From Pseudomonas capeferrum (lineage in GTDB: Bacteria > Pseudomonadota > Gammaproteobacteria > Pseudomonadales > Pseudomonadaceae): a stretch of 64,000 bases of DNA. The stretch covers positions 1 through 64,000 of the forward strand of contig NZ_JAAMQM010000026.1 of assembly GCF_013523055.1 (NCBI RefSeq), read 5' to 3'. Made by a program: the position numbers and the translations under genes. Numbering within the stretch: the first letter of the stretch is position 1; every line of letters begins with the position of its first letter. Shown here one piece after another: positions 43,089-50,572 of this stretch. The notes beneath the pieces are model-generated. The model was not told the origin of the DNA. It was given only the letters and a program-made list of their open reading frames with translations, and did not search any database.

Positions 43089-44348
43089 ATGCCAATGTTA
43101 GTGCAACTTGACTCCTTGGATCTGGCCCAAGTGGTGCGTCCCGGAGACACCGTCATATGGGGCCAGGCAAACGCCGAGCCCTTGCCCTTGACCCAGGCGC
43201 TGATGGAACAGCGCCATGCGATAGGACGGTTCACCGTCGTCCTAGGCATAGATAAAAGCACGACCTGCAAGGTGGAACATGCCGATTGCGTGAACTTCAT
43301 CTCCTATTGTGGGGCAGGCGGCAATCGCGATCTGGCCCAATCAGGCGTTCTGGATATCCTGCCGATCCACTACTCGTGCTTCGCACAGCGACTTGCCGAG
43401 GGTGCCTTGCCCATTGATGTGCTGATGCTGCAGGTAGCTCCTGCCAATGCAATGGGCCGTTACAGCCTCAGCATGGCCAGCGAGTACCTGTTGCACTGCA
43501 TCGACCGTGCCCGTGTGGTCATCGCCGAGGTCAATCAACAGGCGCCTTGGACCTACGGTGATCGAACGCTGGGCGAGGAAGACCTGGACGTCATAGTGCA
43601 CACCGACAGACCTCCCCTGGAAACCACCGCGACACGCGTGCGTGAAAGTGACCTGCGCATCGCGCGTCACATCGCAGGGCTTGTTGAAGACGGCGCGACG
43701 TTACAGATGGGGATCGGTGCGATACCGGATGCCGTCGTCCATACCCTAGAGCACCACCGGGACCTTGGTGTGCACTCCGGCAGCATCGGCGACAGCGTTG
43801 CACGCCTCATGCAGACCGGCGCGATCAACAACCGGCGCAAGTCCATCGATCGCGGCGTGAGCGTTGGCGGCGTCTTGATAGGCTCGCGCCTGCTGCATGA
43901 CTTTGCTCACAACAACCCTTCCATCGAGCTGCGCTCGACCCAATACACCCACAGCGCCGCGGTGCTTGCCAGTATCGACCGCCTGGTGGCCATCAATTCA
44001 GCAGTCGAAGTCGATCTCACAGGCCAGGTCAACTCCGAGGTCGCCGCGGGCAGCTACGTCGGGGCAGTAGGCGGCGCTGCGGATTTCATTCGCGGCGCTC
44101 ATCTGTCCAAGGGTGGCCTGCCGATCATCGCGCTTCCTTCAACGGCAGGAAACCATAGCCGTATCATTGCCAAGCTCGGCGGACCGGTGACGCTGGCCCG
44201 CAGTGACGCGGGCATCATCGTGACTGAATTCGGCATTGCCGACTTGCGAGGACTCTCGGTCAGGCAGCGCATCGTCAAAATGCTCGACATCGCTCACCCC
44301 GACCATCGACCGGGGCTGGAAGCAGAACTGGATAGCTCGTTCTCCTGA
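43089..44348 (+). CDS. mmlK: Acetyl-CoA hydrolase/transferase-family protein, probable methylsuccinate/itaconate CoA-transferase
   Basis: The 419-residue Cat1-type CoA-transferase has the mark AINSAVEVDLTGQVNSE, which contains the catalytic glutamate, plus MGIGAIPDAV and GGAADFIRGA. ATG 43089 is preferred to TTG 43083. The same family includes itaconate CoA-transferase (Ict/RipA). In MT1, the mml acetyl-CoA hydrolase/transferase is needed to bring methylsuccinate into central metabolism. Here, with a hydratase and citramalyl-CoA lyase nearby, it could move CoA onto methylsuccinate or itaconate. Confidence 0.82.
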   Translation: MPMLVQLDSLDLAQVVRPGDTVIWGQANAEPLPLTQALMEQRHAIGRFTVVLGIDKSTTCKVEHADCVNFISYCGAGGNRDLAQSGVLDILPIHYSCFAQRLAEGALPIDVLMLQVAPANAMGRYSLSMASEYLLHCIDRARVVIAEVNQQAPWTYGDRTLGEEDLDVIVHTDRPPLETTATRVRESDLRIARHIAGLVEDGATLQMGIGAIPDAVVHTLEHHRDLGVHSGSIGDSVARLMQTGAINNRRKSIDRGVSVGGVLIGSRLLHDFAHNNPSIELRSTQYTHSAAVLASIDRLVAINSAVEVDLTGQVNSEVAAGSYVGAVGGAADFIRGAHLSKGGLPIIALPSTAGNHSRIIAKLGGPVTLARSDAGIIVTEFGIADLRGLSVRQRIVKMLDIAHPDHRPGLEAELDSSFS

Positions 44349-44400
44349 GTAAAACGTCGCCGTGGGGCGTACAAGCCTTCGAGGCTAACCCAGATGCTTT

Positions 44401-44437
44401 GCGTCGTGCGGTGATGGGATCAGCGACCGCACGACGC
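44401..44437 (+). terminator. Hairpin between convergent genes
   Basis: GCGTCGTGCGGT (44401-44412) pairs perfectly over 12 bp with ACCGCACGACGC (44426-44437) around a 13-nt loop. No clear T tract follows. It lies between the stops of the CoA-transferase and glycosidase genes and could serve both strands. Confidence 0.55.
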
Positions 44438-44446
44438 CCGTTGCGT

Positions 44447-46045
44447 TTACATGCAGGCTTGATTCTTGGCCAATGGTACGCTCAAGAACGTTATGGTCGC
44501 GGGTTCGAACGAGAGCTCGCCGCCAGCTGTCGCTGAGCCGTTCATCGCAGGAAGGTCATTGTCGGTGCCCAGTTGCAAGGCGGTGCCGTTGAGCATGACG
44601 GTCTTGTCGGTCAAGCTTGCTGCTGCCAAGGTATGGCGGCTTGCTGCGCCAGTGATGCTCAGCGAATCGGGCTTCTGGCGGTCGGTGTTCAGCACGAGCA
44701 TCGCCACGCCACCGGGCACTCCACGCAAACACTGGGCATAGACATGCAAGCCGGCGCGGTTGGCAAACCCCGCATCGAGTACCGTGGTGCCCATGAGTCG
44801 ACGCCAAAGCAGAGCGCCCCAATAGTTGGGCTTGGGCTCGAAGGTGTTTTCGTCCAGAAGCCCATAGTCGCTGGCGACCAGGGTATTGTGAAAGACCACG
44901 TCAACCTCTTGGCGAGCGAGCCGCCCGAGCTGGTCGAGGTAGCGGAAGGTGTCCAGGAAGGTGCCCCCCCAGGGATTGCCGCCGCAGGCCGAGTCAGCCG
45001 TCTCGGTGTTCCAGAACGGCTTGCCCGGCATGCTCTGGTCGCGCACGTCGCGGTAGAACGCGAGCGTCTTGTCGGTACGACTCAACCAGTCTTCGGAAAG
45101 GGCCTGATCTCTGCTGGTCTGAAAGCCCATGCTCTTGCATCGCTGCGAGGCGGCGCCGTAATGGTGATAGGAAAACGCATCGGCGTCGCCTGTCGAAGCG
45201 GCAAGGTCGGCCGCTGGAAGCGCCTTCTGATTGCCATACCCTCCTTTGGCCACCGCCCAGTCAGCGTCCGCTTCGCCTACGGAGCCAGGGGCCAGGAGCT
45301 TGGTGTCCGGAAACTCTTTGCGCATGAACGCCTCGAACACCTTGAAGTCACGCCCATAAACCTGTGCATCGTAACCTTCAGGCGCTCCACCCATGGCCGC
45401 CATCGTAGGCTCGTTCATGTATTCGACCGCAGCCACCGTTCCACCCTGGGCCTTGGTGAAATCAAGCCAACGGCGCGCCTGATCAGGTTGCCAGACGCCA
45501 TCGGGGCCACGAGTACCCACGCCTGTCGGCATCGACGTGACGATAGGCGCGTCGACAGCCCGAGAGAACTCGATCCCGGCCAACCACTGTTGTCGCGTGA
45601 GTACGCCAGCATAGCCCTTGGGCGGATCCTTGGGCGGTGTGTCGGTATCGGCGAAGTAGGTCGTGTTGGCCCATGTACCGCTGATCCGCATATAGGCGGG
45701 CGCGAGCGCTTGAGCCATTGCCCGCAAGCGTTTGTTGGCGAGGTCGAGCGGCGCTCGATATTGGTAGAGGCCAGGGTCCATTCCGGACGGTGCACTGCCT
45801 GCCTCGGCTTCGCCGTCCGAGGAAGACGCGTCAATGTCGCTATACGGTTTCCAGAATTTGCCCCCCGTGACCTCGAGCATCTCGACGTTGTACGACTGAT
45901 AGCGCTCATCGACAGTACCGACCGCCTTCATCGTGCTGGGGGCAAGTCGCTCAGACGTGCTCGCCTCAGCCCTGACCAGCAGGGGCAGTGTTGCCAAGGC
46001 GACGAGCACAGCGCTTACCAGAGCGTTCTTGCTGAACTGGAGCAT
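44447..46045 (-). CDS. Secreted GH79-like glycoside hydrolase
   Basis: The 532-residue protein begins with a signal peptide (MLQFSKNALVSAVLVALATLPLLVRA). It has SYNVEMLEVTGGKFW and a TIM-barrel core with YMRISGTWANTTYF. The likely acid/base Glu is in EYMNEPTMA and the likely nucleophile Glu is in WNTETADSACGG, the pattern of GH79 heparanase/beta-glucuronidase enzymes. A small beta domain at the C-terminus fits the fold. It would cleave uronic-acid or related glycosides outside the cytoplasm. GAGG precedes the ATG. No sugar transporter is nearby. Confidence 0.7.
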   Translation of the reverse strand: MLQFSKNALVSAVLVALATLPLLVRAEASTSERLAPSTMKAVGTVDERYQSYNVEMLEVTGGKFWKPYSDIDASSSDGEAEAGSAPSGMDPGLYQYRAPLDLANKRLRAMAQALAPAYMRISGTWANTTYFADTDTPPKDPPKGYAGVLTRQQWLAGIEFSRAVDAPIVTSMPTGVGTRGPDGVWQPDQARRWLDFTKAQGGTVAAVEYMNEPTMAAMGGAPEGYDAQVYGRDFKVFEAFMRKEFPDTKLLAPGSVGEADADWAVAKGGYGNQKALPAADLAASTGDADAFSYHHYGAASQRCKSMGFQTSRDQALSEDWLSRTDKTLAFYRDVRDQSMPGKPFWNTETADSACGGNPWGGTFLDTFRYLDQLGRLARQEVDVVFHNTLVASDYGLLDENTFEPKPNYWGALLWRRLMGTTVLDAGFANRAGLHVYAQCLRGVPGGVAMLVLNTDRQKPDSLSITGAASRHTLAAASLTDKTVMLNGTALQLGTDNDLPAMNGSATAGGELSFEPATITFLSVPLAKNQACM

Positions 46046-46480
46046 GGTCCACCTCGATTTATGCGCACTGAATAGGATATCGGAGCTGTTCCTTTGTTGC
46101 GATGTAGCACTTTTCCGGGGATGGCCACTTCACTGTAAGTGCTATCTTGTCAGTGTAGACGGGCAAATCTGGAGCAGTAGCTCAGGCTACCTCGCAGCGC
46201 AGCAAGTGCTCGATGACGTGAGAACGCTTGTCCTGAGTGTGGCCCTCATGGGCCTGACCGTGACAGTCGCCGGCCCTGTCGGCTGGCCGCGCTGATCGCC
46301 CAGAAATCGCCCGCTATCTTGGTGGCCTCGTTTAACTCGCCCGGATTATTACCGCAACGGCAAAGCATTCTCTTAATAAATTAGCTAGCTAACTATCTAT
46401 ATGGCCTGGTACCTTCATCTTCTGCATCAAACTCGGCTCGGTGCATAACCACCGTCATCTGCTTGCTTAAGGTGTTAGTT
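46046..46480. other. Intergenic region with AT-rich palindrome
   Basis: This 435-nt divergent gap lies between the glycosidase and lipoprotein genes. It includes the perfect 12-bp palindrome TTAGCTAGCTAA at 46381-46392 in an AT-rich stretch, about 90 nt before the lipoprotein start. The base composition is clearly lower in GC than the flanking genes. No ORF with a good ribosome site was seen. Confidence 0.45.
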
Positions 46481-46822
46481 ATGTCGTTCACGAAACCTGG
46501 CTCAACCTTCTACCTAACCGCCACGCTGCTCATGAGCGCGCTGCTGGGTGGCTGCACCACACAGCTGACCGAGAAGGGCCAGCAGATAAACCTGGTCACG
46601 GCCTCGTCTGTAAACGCCTGCTATCTTGTCGAGACCTTCACTGTGCAAGGTTGGTCCGCTGACGATGCGCTCAACACGGCTTTCAATAAGGCTGCGGAGC
46701 TTGGAGTTGACAGCATGGGCGTCAAGTCTGTCAGCGAAGGCGATGAAATCACCGCCCTCGCCTTCGATTGCCGTATTGACCGTACCGAGAATACGAATCA
46801 CGTGATCGACTTGAACCCTTGA
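46481..46822 (+). CDS. Small lipoprotein (DUF4156-like)
   Basis: The 113-residue protein has a lipoprotein signal peptide ending in the lipobox LLGGC at about residues 21-25. The mature part has two cysteines (NACYLVE, FDCRIDR) and a KAAELGVDSMGVKS stretch, similar to the small RcsF/DUF4156-like envelope proteins. AAGG lies 8 nt before ATG 46481; an upstream TTG is less likely. The role is unknown and is probably in outer-membrane stress or structure. Confidence 0.7.
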   Translation: MSFTKPGSTFYLTATLLMSALLGGCTTQLTEKGQQINLVTASSVNACYLVETFTVQGWSADDALNTAFNKAAELGVDSMGVKSVSEGDEITALAFDCRIDRTENTNHVIDLNP

Positions 46823-47084
46823 ATAGCGTCGATAGCTAACGGCCGCCATTCCAAACGGTTGCGTTAGCGAGAAGAGTCCACTTTCGGGTGCCCTGCAGAA
46901 GACTTGCCCCTGCCTTTGCTCGATGCGTTTGCCAGTCTGCTGCAGGCCTTTGTCTTCATTCAAGCGTTGATCCGTTCTAGACGACCTTTGATCCCGACAG
47001 CGGAACACTCTGCAAGTGCGCGTCGTCTGCAGTGATATCGAGGCCTTGCTGGCTGGCGGGGTCGTCACTTGAGGATGATCGCTC

Positions 47085-48422
47085 ATGAACGCACCGAAGA
47101 AAGATTCGCAAGGCTCCACAACCGAAGAAATCCAATCGCTACTGCGCCAGTATGCCGAGCCGCTGCCTGGCCTGGATGAACCTGGATTTGGTGAGCTTTT
47201 CGATCGCTACGGTAATGCCAAAGTCGTGCTGATCGGTGAAGCAAGCCATGGCACCAGCGATTTCTACAGGACTCGCGCGGCAATCACCCAGCACCTGATC
47301 GAGCACCATGGCTTTACTGTCGTCGCCGTCGAGGCGGACTGGCCCGATGCTGGTCAAATCGACCGTTTAGTACGGGACATGGAAAGCTCGGCTACCGATG
47401 AGCAAGCCTTCAATCGCTTCCCGACCTGGATGTGGCGTAACACCGATGTCGCCAGTTTCAGCCAATGGCTACACCGTTATAACCAGGCGCTCCCCTTCGA
47501 GCGGAAGGTTGAGTTTCGTGGCTTGGACATCTATAGCCTGAGCAATTCGATCACCGAGGTGCTGGCTTACCTGGACCGTACCGACCCCCGCCTTGCCCAT
47601 GAAGCGCGCCAGCGCTACGGATGCCTGACACCCTGGCAGGATGACCCAGCGCTTTACGGCCATTTTGTCGAGCGCGACGGCGTGGCGCCTTGCGAGGAGG
47701 CGGTGGTCAAGCAGTTGAAAAGCTTGTTGGACAAGCGCTTGACGCGCTTCGCAGGCAACGATGAAGCCTTTTTCAACGCCACGCAGAATGCCCGAGTGAT
47801 TCGCGCCGCCGAGCAGTATTACCGCGCCATGTACAAAGGCTCCGTCCTGTCCTGGAACCTGCGCGACCAGCATATGTTCGATACCCTGCAGACGCTGCTC
47901 GCGCATCGCGGGCGTGACGCCAAAGCCGTGGTCTGGGCGCATAACTCGCACATAGGCGATGCCGCCGCCACCGCCATGGGCTGGCGCGGGGAGTTCAACA
48001 TCGGGCGACTGTGCCGCGCCGCCTACGGACGCGATGCCGTGCTGATCGGCATGAGTACCGATCGTGGTCAGGTGGCGGCGGCCAACGACTGGGACGGCGA
48101 GATGAATGTCATGGATGTGCGTCCGTCCCTGGCGCAGAGCTGGGAGCAGCAATTTCTCAAGGCCGGCATCCCCGCATCGCTCACCGATTGGCGCGCCGAA
48201 GACCGTGGCGCATTACGCCAGGCCTTGTCGGCGTCATTGCTGGAACGCGCGATCGGCGTGATCTACCGGCCCATGACAGAGCGCCAGAGCCATTATTTCG
48301 AAGCCGTGCTCAGCGAGCAGTTCGATGCCCTGGTGTGGATCGAGGAAACACACGCCGTTACGCCCTTGCCGGTCTCCGGTACCCCACGTGGTGAAGAAGA
48401 TACCTTTCCCTTCGGAGTGTGA
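47085..48422 (+). CDS. Erythromycin-esterase-family protein
   Basis: The 445-residue protein has the family blocks LIGEASHGTSDFY, VAVEADWPDAGQIDRLV, FPTWMWRN and VWAHNSHIGDA, which hold the Glu/His/Arg active-site residues of Ere-type hydrolases. Chromosomal members like this one, beside a phosphoribosyltransferase, are common in Pseudomonas and usually are not proven macrolide esterases, so resistance should not be assumed. A deleted second copy lies at 28153. The phosphoribosyltransferase gene starts 4 nt after its stop. Confidence 0.85.
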   Translation: MNAPKKDSQGSTTEEIQSLLRQYAEPLPGLDEPGFGELFDRYGNAKVVLIGEASHGTSDFYRTRAAITQHLIEHHGFTVVAVEADWPDAGQIDRLVRDMESSATDEQAFNRFPTWMWRNTDVASFSQWLHRYNQALPFERKVEFRGLDIYSLSNSITEVLAYLDRTDPRLAHEARQRYGCLTPWQDDPALYGHFVERDGVAPCEEAVVKQLKSLLDKRLTRFAGNDEAFFNATQNARVIRAAEQYYRAMYKGSVLSWNLRDQHMFDTLQTLLAHRGRDAKAVVWAHNSHIGDAAATAMGWRGEFNIGRLCRAAYGRDAVLIGMSTDRGQVAAANDWDGEMNVMDVRPSLAQSWEQQFLKAGIPASLTDWRAEDRGALRQALSASLLERAIGVIYRPMTERQSHYFEAVLSEQFDALVWIEETHAVTPLPVSGTPRGEEDTFPFGV

Positions 48423-48426
48423 AGCG

Positions 48427-49104
48427 ATGAGCGATTATTGTTCATCCCGCCCTGCTTTCAGCGATCGCCGTGAAGCCGGCAGGGCATTGGCCAACGCACT
48501 GCTGGCGCAGGCGCACGAAGCACCGGTAGTCCTCGCCCTGCCCCGCGGCGGTGTACCGGTGGCCTATGAAGTCGCCCTGGCACTGCAAGCCCCGCTGGAT
48601 CTGTTGCTGGTGCGAAAGATCGGCGCGCCGGGGCATGAAGAGTTCGCCATCGGTGCCGTTGCCGATGGCGTTCAGCCGCACTGGATCGTCGACCAGACCA
48701 TGCTCGAACACTTCCACGTGCCTGCGGGTTGGTTCGAACTGCAGAAGGATCAACAACTGAAGGAAATAGAGCGCCGGCGAGCGATCTATTGTGGCGACCA
48801 CCGCCCCCTCCAGGTAGAGGGCCGTGAAGTGATCGTGGTGGATGACGGCGTCGCCACCGGCAATACCGCACAAGTTGCGTTGATGGCCGTGGCCCAGGCG
48901 CGCCCCAGGCGCATCAGCTTCGCAGTACCCGTAGGCTCTCATGAAGCGATCAAGAAGCTCGAACCTTGGGTCGATGCGTTGGTTTGTCTTGTTACACCCA
49001 AGCCGTTTCGTGCGGTCGGCCTACATTACGAACATTTCGACCAGACACATGACGAGGAAGTGATCGCATTGCTTGCGGCCGCACGTCGCCGATTCAGCGC
49101 CTAG
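48427..49104 (+). CDS. Phosphoribosyltransferase-family protein
   Basis: The 225-residue protein has the PRPP-binding motif VIVVDDGVATGNTA (acidic pair then TGNT), preceded by VVLALPRGGVPVAYEVA and VRKIGAPGHEEFAIGAVA. This type is not a standard purine or pyrimidine salvage enzyme and often lies next to Ere-like or dienelactone-hydrolase-like genes. ATG 48427 follows the upstream stop by 4 nt, with GGAG spanning the end of that gene, so expression is probably coupled. The acceptor base or sugar is unknown. Confidence 0.85.
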   Translation: MSDYCSSRPAFSDRREAGRALANALLAQAHEAPVVLALPRGGVPVAYEVALALQAPLDLLLVRKIGAPGHEEFAIGAVADGVQPHWIVDQTMLEHFHVPAGWFELQKDQQLKEIERRRAIYCGDHRPLQVEGREVIVVDDGVATGNTAQVALMAVAQARPRRISFAVPVGSHEAIKKLEPWVDALVCLVTPKPFRAVGLHYEHFDQTHDEEVIALLAAARRRFSA

Positions 49105-49562
49105 ACCCGTGCGTCCCTGTCGGTAACACAGGTGCATGTCACCACCAGAAACAGGTTGGGTCAGTGGCATGATGCCGACCAGATTTACTTTGACATCCTC
49201 TCACCTAAAATGCCGATAGCGCTGCTTGCCTACGGCATCGGTGGCTCGAATACCGTTTTTCCTTGGCCTACTCGATACGTGAGGACAAGGCATGTATGGA
49301 GTCAGCGAAACTGGTATTCACCCAGGATGTTCAGATCGGTTTCTACAGCCTGCTGGGCCGACCAGATAGGGCTGATAAGCAAGATGCCATTGCATCGTGA
49401 CATAGGCTGCGCCGGATCAAGGCATTTGACGTTAGCACGCAGAGAAAGCGCCTTTGAAGGTCGCCAGAGGCTATGATGGAAAAACATCCCTTCCACGTGG
49501 ATCAGCGACCCGATGTAATGGTACCTTATAGAAAATACATTTATAAATACGGCTCCCAAACG
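49105..49562. other. Intergenic region without a clear gene
   Basis: This is the 458-nt gap before the MarR gene. A 34-codon ORF at 49296-49400 (MESAKLVFTQDVQIGFYSLL start, AAGG upstream) looks protein-like but matches nothing I recognise. An AT-rich stretch at about 49520-49555 (CCTTATAGAAAATAC, ATTTATAAAT) is the likely MarR promoter/operator. Confidence 0.4.
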
Positions 49563-50033
49563 ATGACCAAAACTGCTGAAATCCCAACGAGCGACAACGA
49601 TAAACATCCCTCTACCCAGACCACTACCTATATGCTGGCTCAGGCCTTTCATGCCTTGCGTGCCTTGTGGATCGAGCCGGCCTTGAAGGCGGAAAACCTG
49701 ACTTCATTGCAATTCACGCTATTGTCGGTCGTCGACCGCCATGCAGGGCTGTCTTCTGCCGATCTCTCTCGGCGCTTTTACGTGACGCCGCAAACCATGG
49801 GCCAGGTGCTCAGCGCCCTGGAAACCCGCGGGCTGCTGATTCGCGAAGAAAACCCGGCCAACCGCCGCCTCCTGGCAATGAGCCTGACACCCACCGGCCA
49901 TGCATTGGTGAAGACATGCCAGACTCATATGCAACAGATCGAGCAAGAGGTGTTCGGAGAGTTGAACGAGAAAGAGCTGGTGAAGTTTCGCACGACGCTG
50001 CACAAGATCGTCGGCAAGATCCGCGAACGCTAA
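49563..50033 (+). CDS. MarR-family transcriptional regulator
   Basis: In this 156-residue protein the winged helix spans about residues 40-110 (LTSLQFTLLSVVDRHAGLSSADLSRRFYVTPQTMGQVLSALETRGLLIRE, then NRRLLAMSLTPTGHALV). MarR proteins usually repress transport or catabolic genes and respond to aromatic ligands. ATG 49563 gives a normal-length product, and an upstream extension in the same frame is AT-rich and not conserved in type. It converges on the DUF3237/RND operon across a strong terminator and is a candidate regulator for it. Confidence 0.88.
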   Translation: MTKTAEIPTSDNDKHPSTQTTTYMLAQAFHALRALWIEPALKAENLTSLQFTLLSVVDRHAGLSSADLSRRFYVTPQTMGQVLSALETRGLLIREENPANRRLLAMSLTPTGHALVKTCQTHMQQIEQEVFGELNEKELVKFRTTLHKIVGKIRER

Positions 50034-50041
50034 GGCAAGGC

Positions 50042-50078
50042 AAAAGGCCGCGAGCACTGACCATGCTCGCGGCCTTTT
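50042..50078 (+). terminator. Bidirectional intrinsic terminator
   Basis: A perfect 11-bp stem GGCCGCGAGCA / TGCTCGCGGCC (50046-50056, 50064-50074) has a 7-nt loop, AAAA on the left and TTTT on the right. It ends both the MarR transcript and the minus-strand RND operon. Confidence 0.92.
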
Positions 50079-50080
50079 AT

Positions 50081-50572
50081 TTATAGAACCTTGAAGTAAT
50101 GGATGCGGTTGGAACCCGGGGTCTTTTCCGCGACGCCGACGAATACATGCCGGTCCAGCCAGTCATGCGGCCCCATCGGGACGTCAAACTTGGGCGACAC
50201 TCGCATATAGTACTCGTCGGGGTCTACCACCTCCTGACGCTGCAGGCGTGCCAGTACCTCGGGGCTTGACCAGCGATAACCGCGGTTCTGCATATAGATC
50301 AACGTACCGTCATCAGCCTGCAGCAAGTAGCGTGCATCGAAATCTATGACGCCGTCGGGCCGCACCAGCGGCCAGTCGCCGCCGCTAAAGGGCAGCACCT
50401 TGCCCCTGATGTTCGGCCCCTCGAACTCCCCTGACTCCACATACACGGCCGCCCGCTCGGCGCCCATGTTACCGGGGCTCAGGTACAGCCCTTTGCTCAA
50501 CTGTATGCTGACGGTAAAGGCAAACTCCAAGCGTGGCTCAAAGGGGTGCTTGGGCGGTTTGTTCTCGTTCAT
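50081..50572 (-). CDS. DUF3237 family protein
   Basis: The 163-residue protein has the family pattern of a small beta-barrel: LEFAFTVSIQLSKGLYL, GPNIRGKVLPFSGGDW, DFDARYLLQADDGTLIYMQNRGYR and a C-terminal VFVGVAEKTPGSNRIHYFKV. DUF3237 proteins have no firm biochemical role and often lie in aromatic or terpenoid catabolic operons. AAGAGG precedes the ATG. Its start overlaps the end of the RND transporter gene by 35 nt, so it is the last gene of that operon. Confidence 0.82.
   Translation of the reverse strand: MNENKPPKHPFEPRLEFAFTVSIQLSKGLYLSPGNMGAERAAVYVESGEFEGPNIRGKVLPFSGGDWPLVRPDGVIDFDARYLLQADDGTLIYMQNRGYRWSSPEVLARLQRQEVVDPDEYYMRVSPKFDVPMGPHDWLDRHVFVGVAEKTPGSNRIHYFKVL

Noticed and set aside
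44573..46075. Plus-strand ORF of 500 codons
   Set aside because: It is an antisense shadow of the GH79-like gene, which has a signal peptide, two catalytic Glu motifs and a ribosome site.
47085..48422. Macrolide resistance determinant
   Set aside because: It is a chromosomal Ere-family member in a conserved pair with a phosphoribosyltransferase, with no mobile-element context; the family name alone does not show drug hydrolysis.
49132..49476. Plus-strand ORF of 114 codons
   Set aside because: No ribosome site, unusual Trp/Arg/His content and no similarity to known families.
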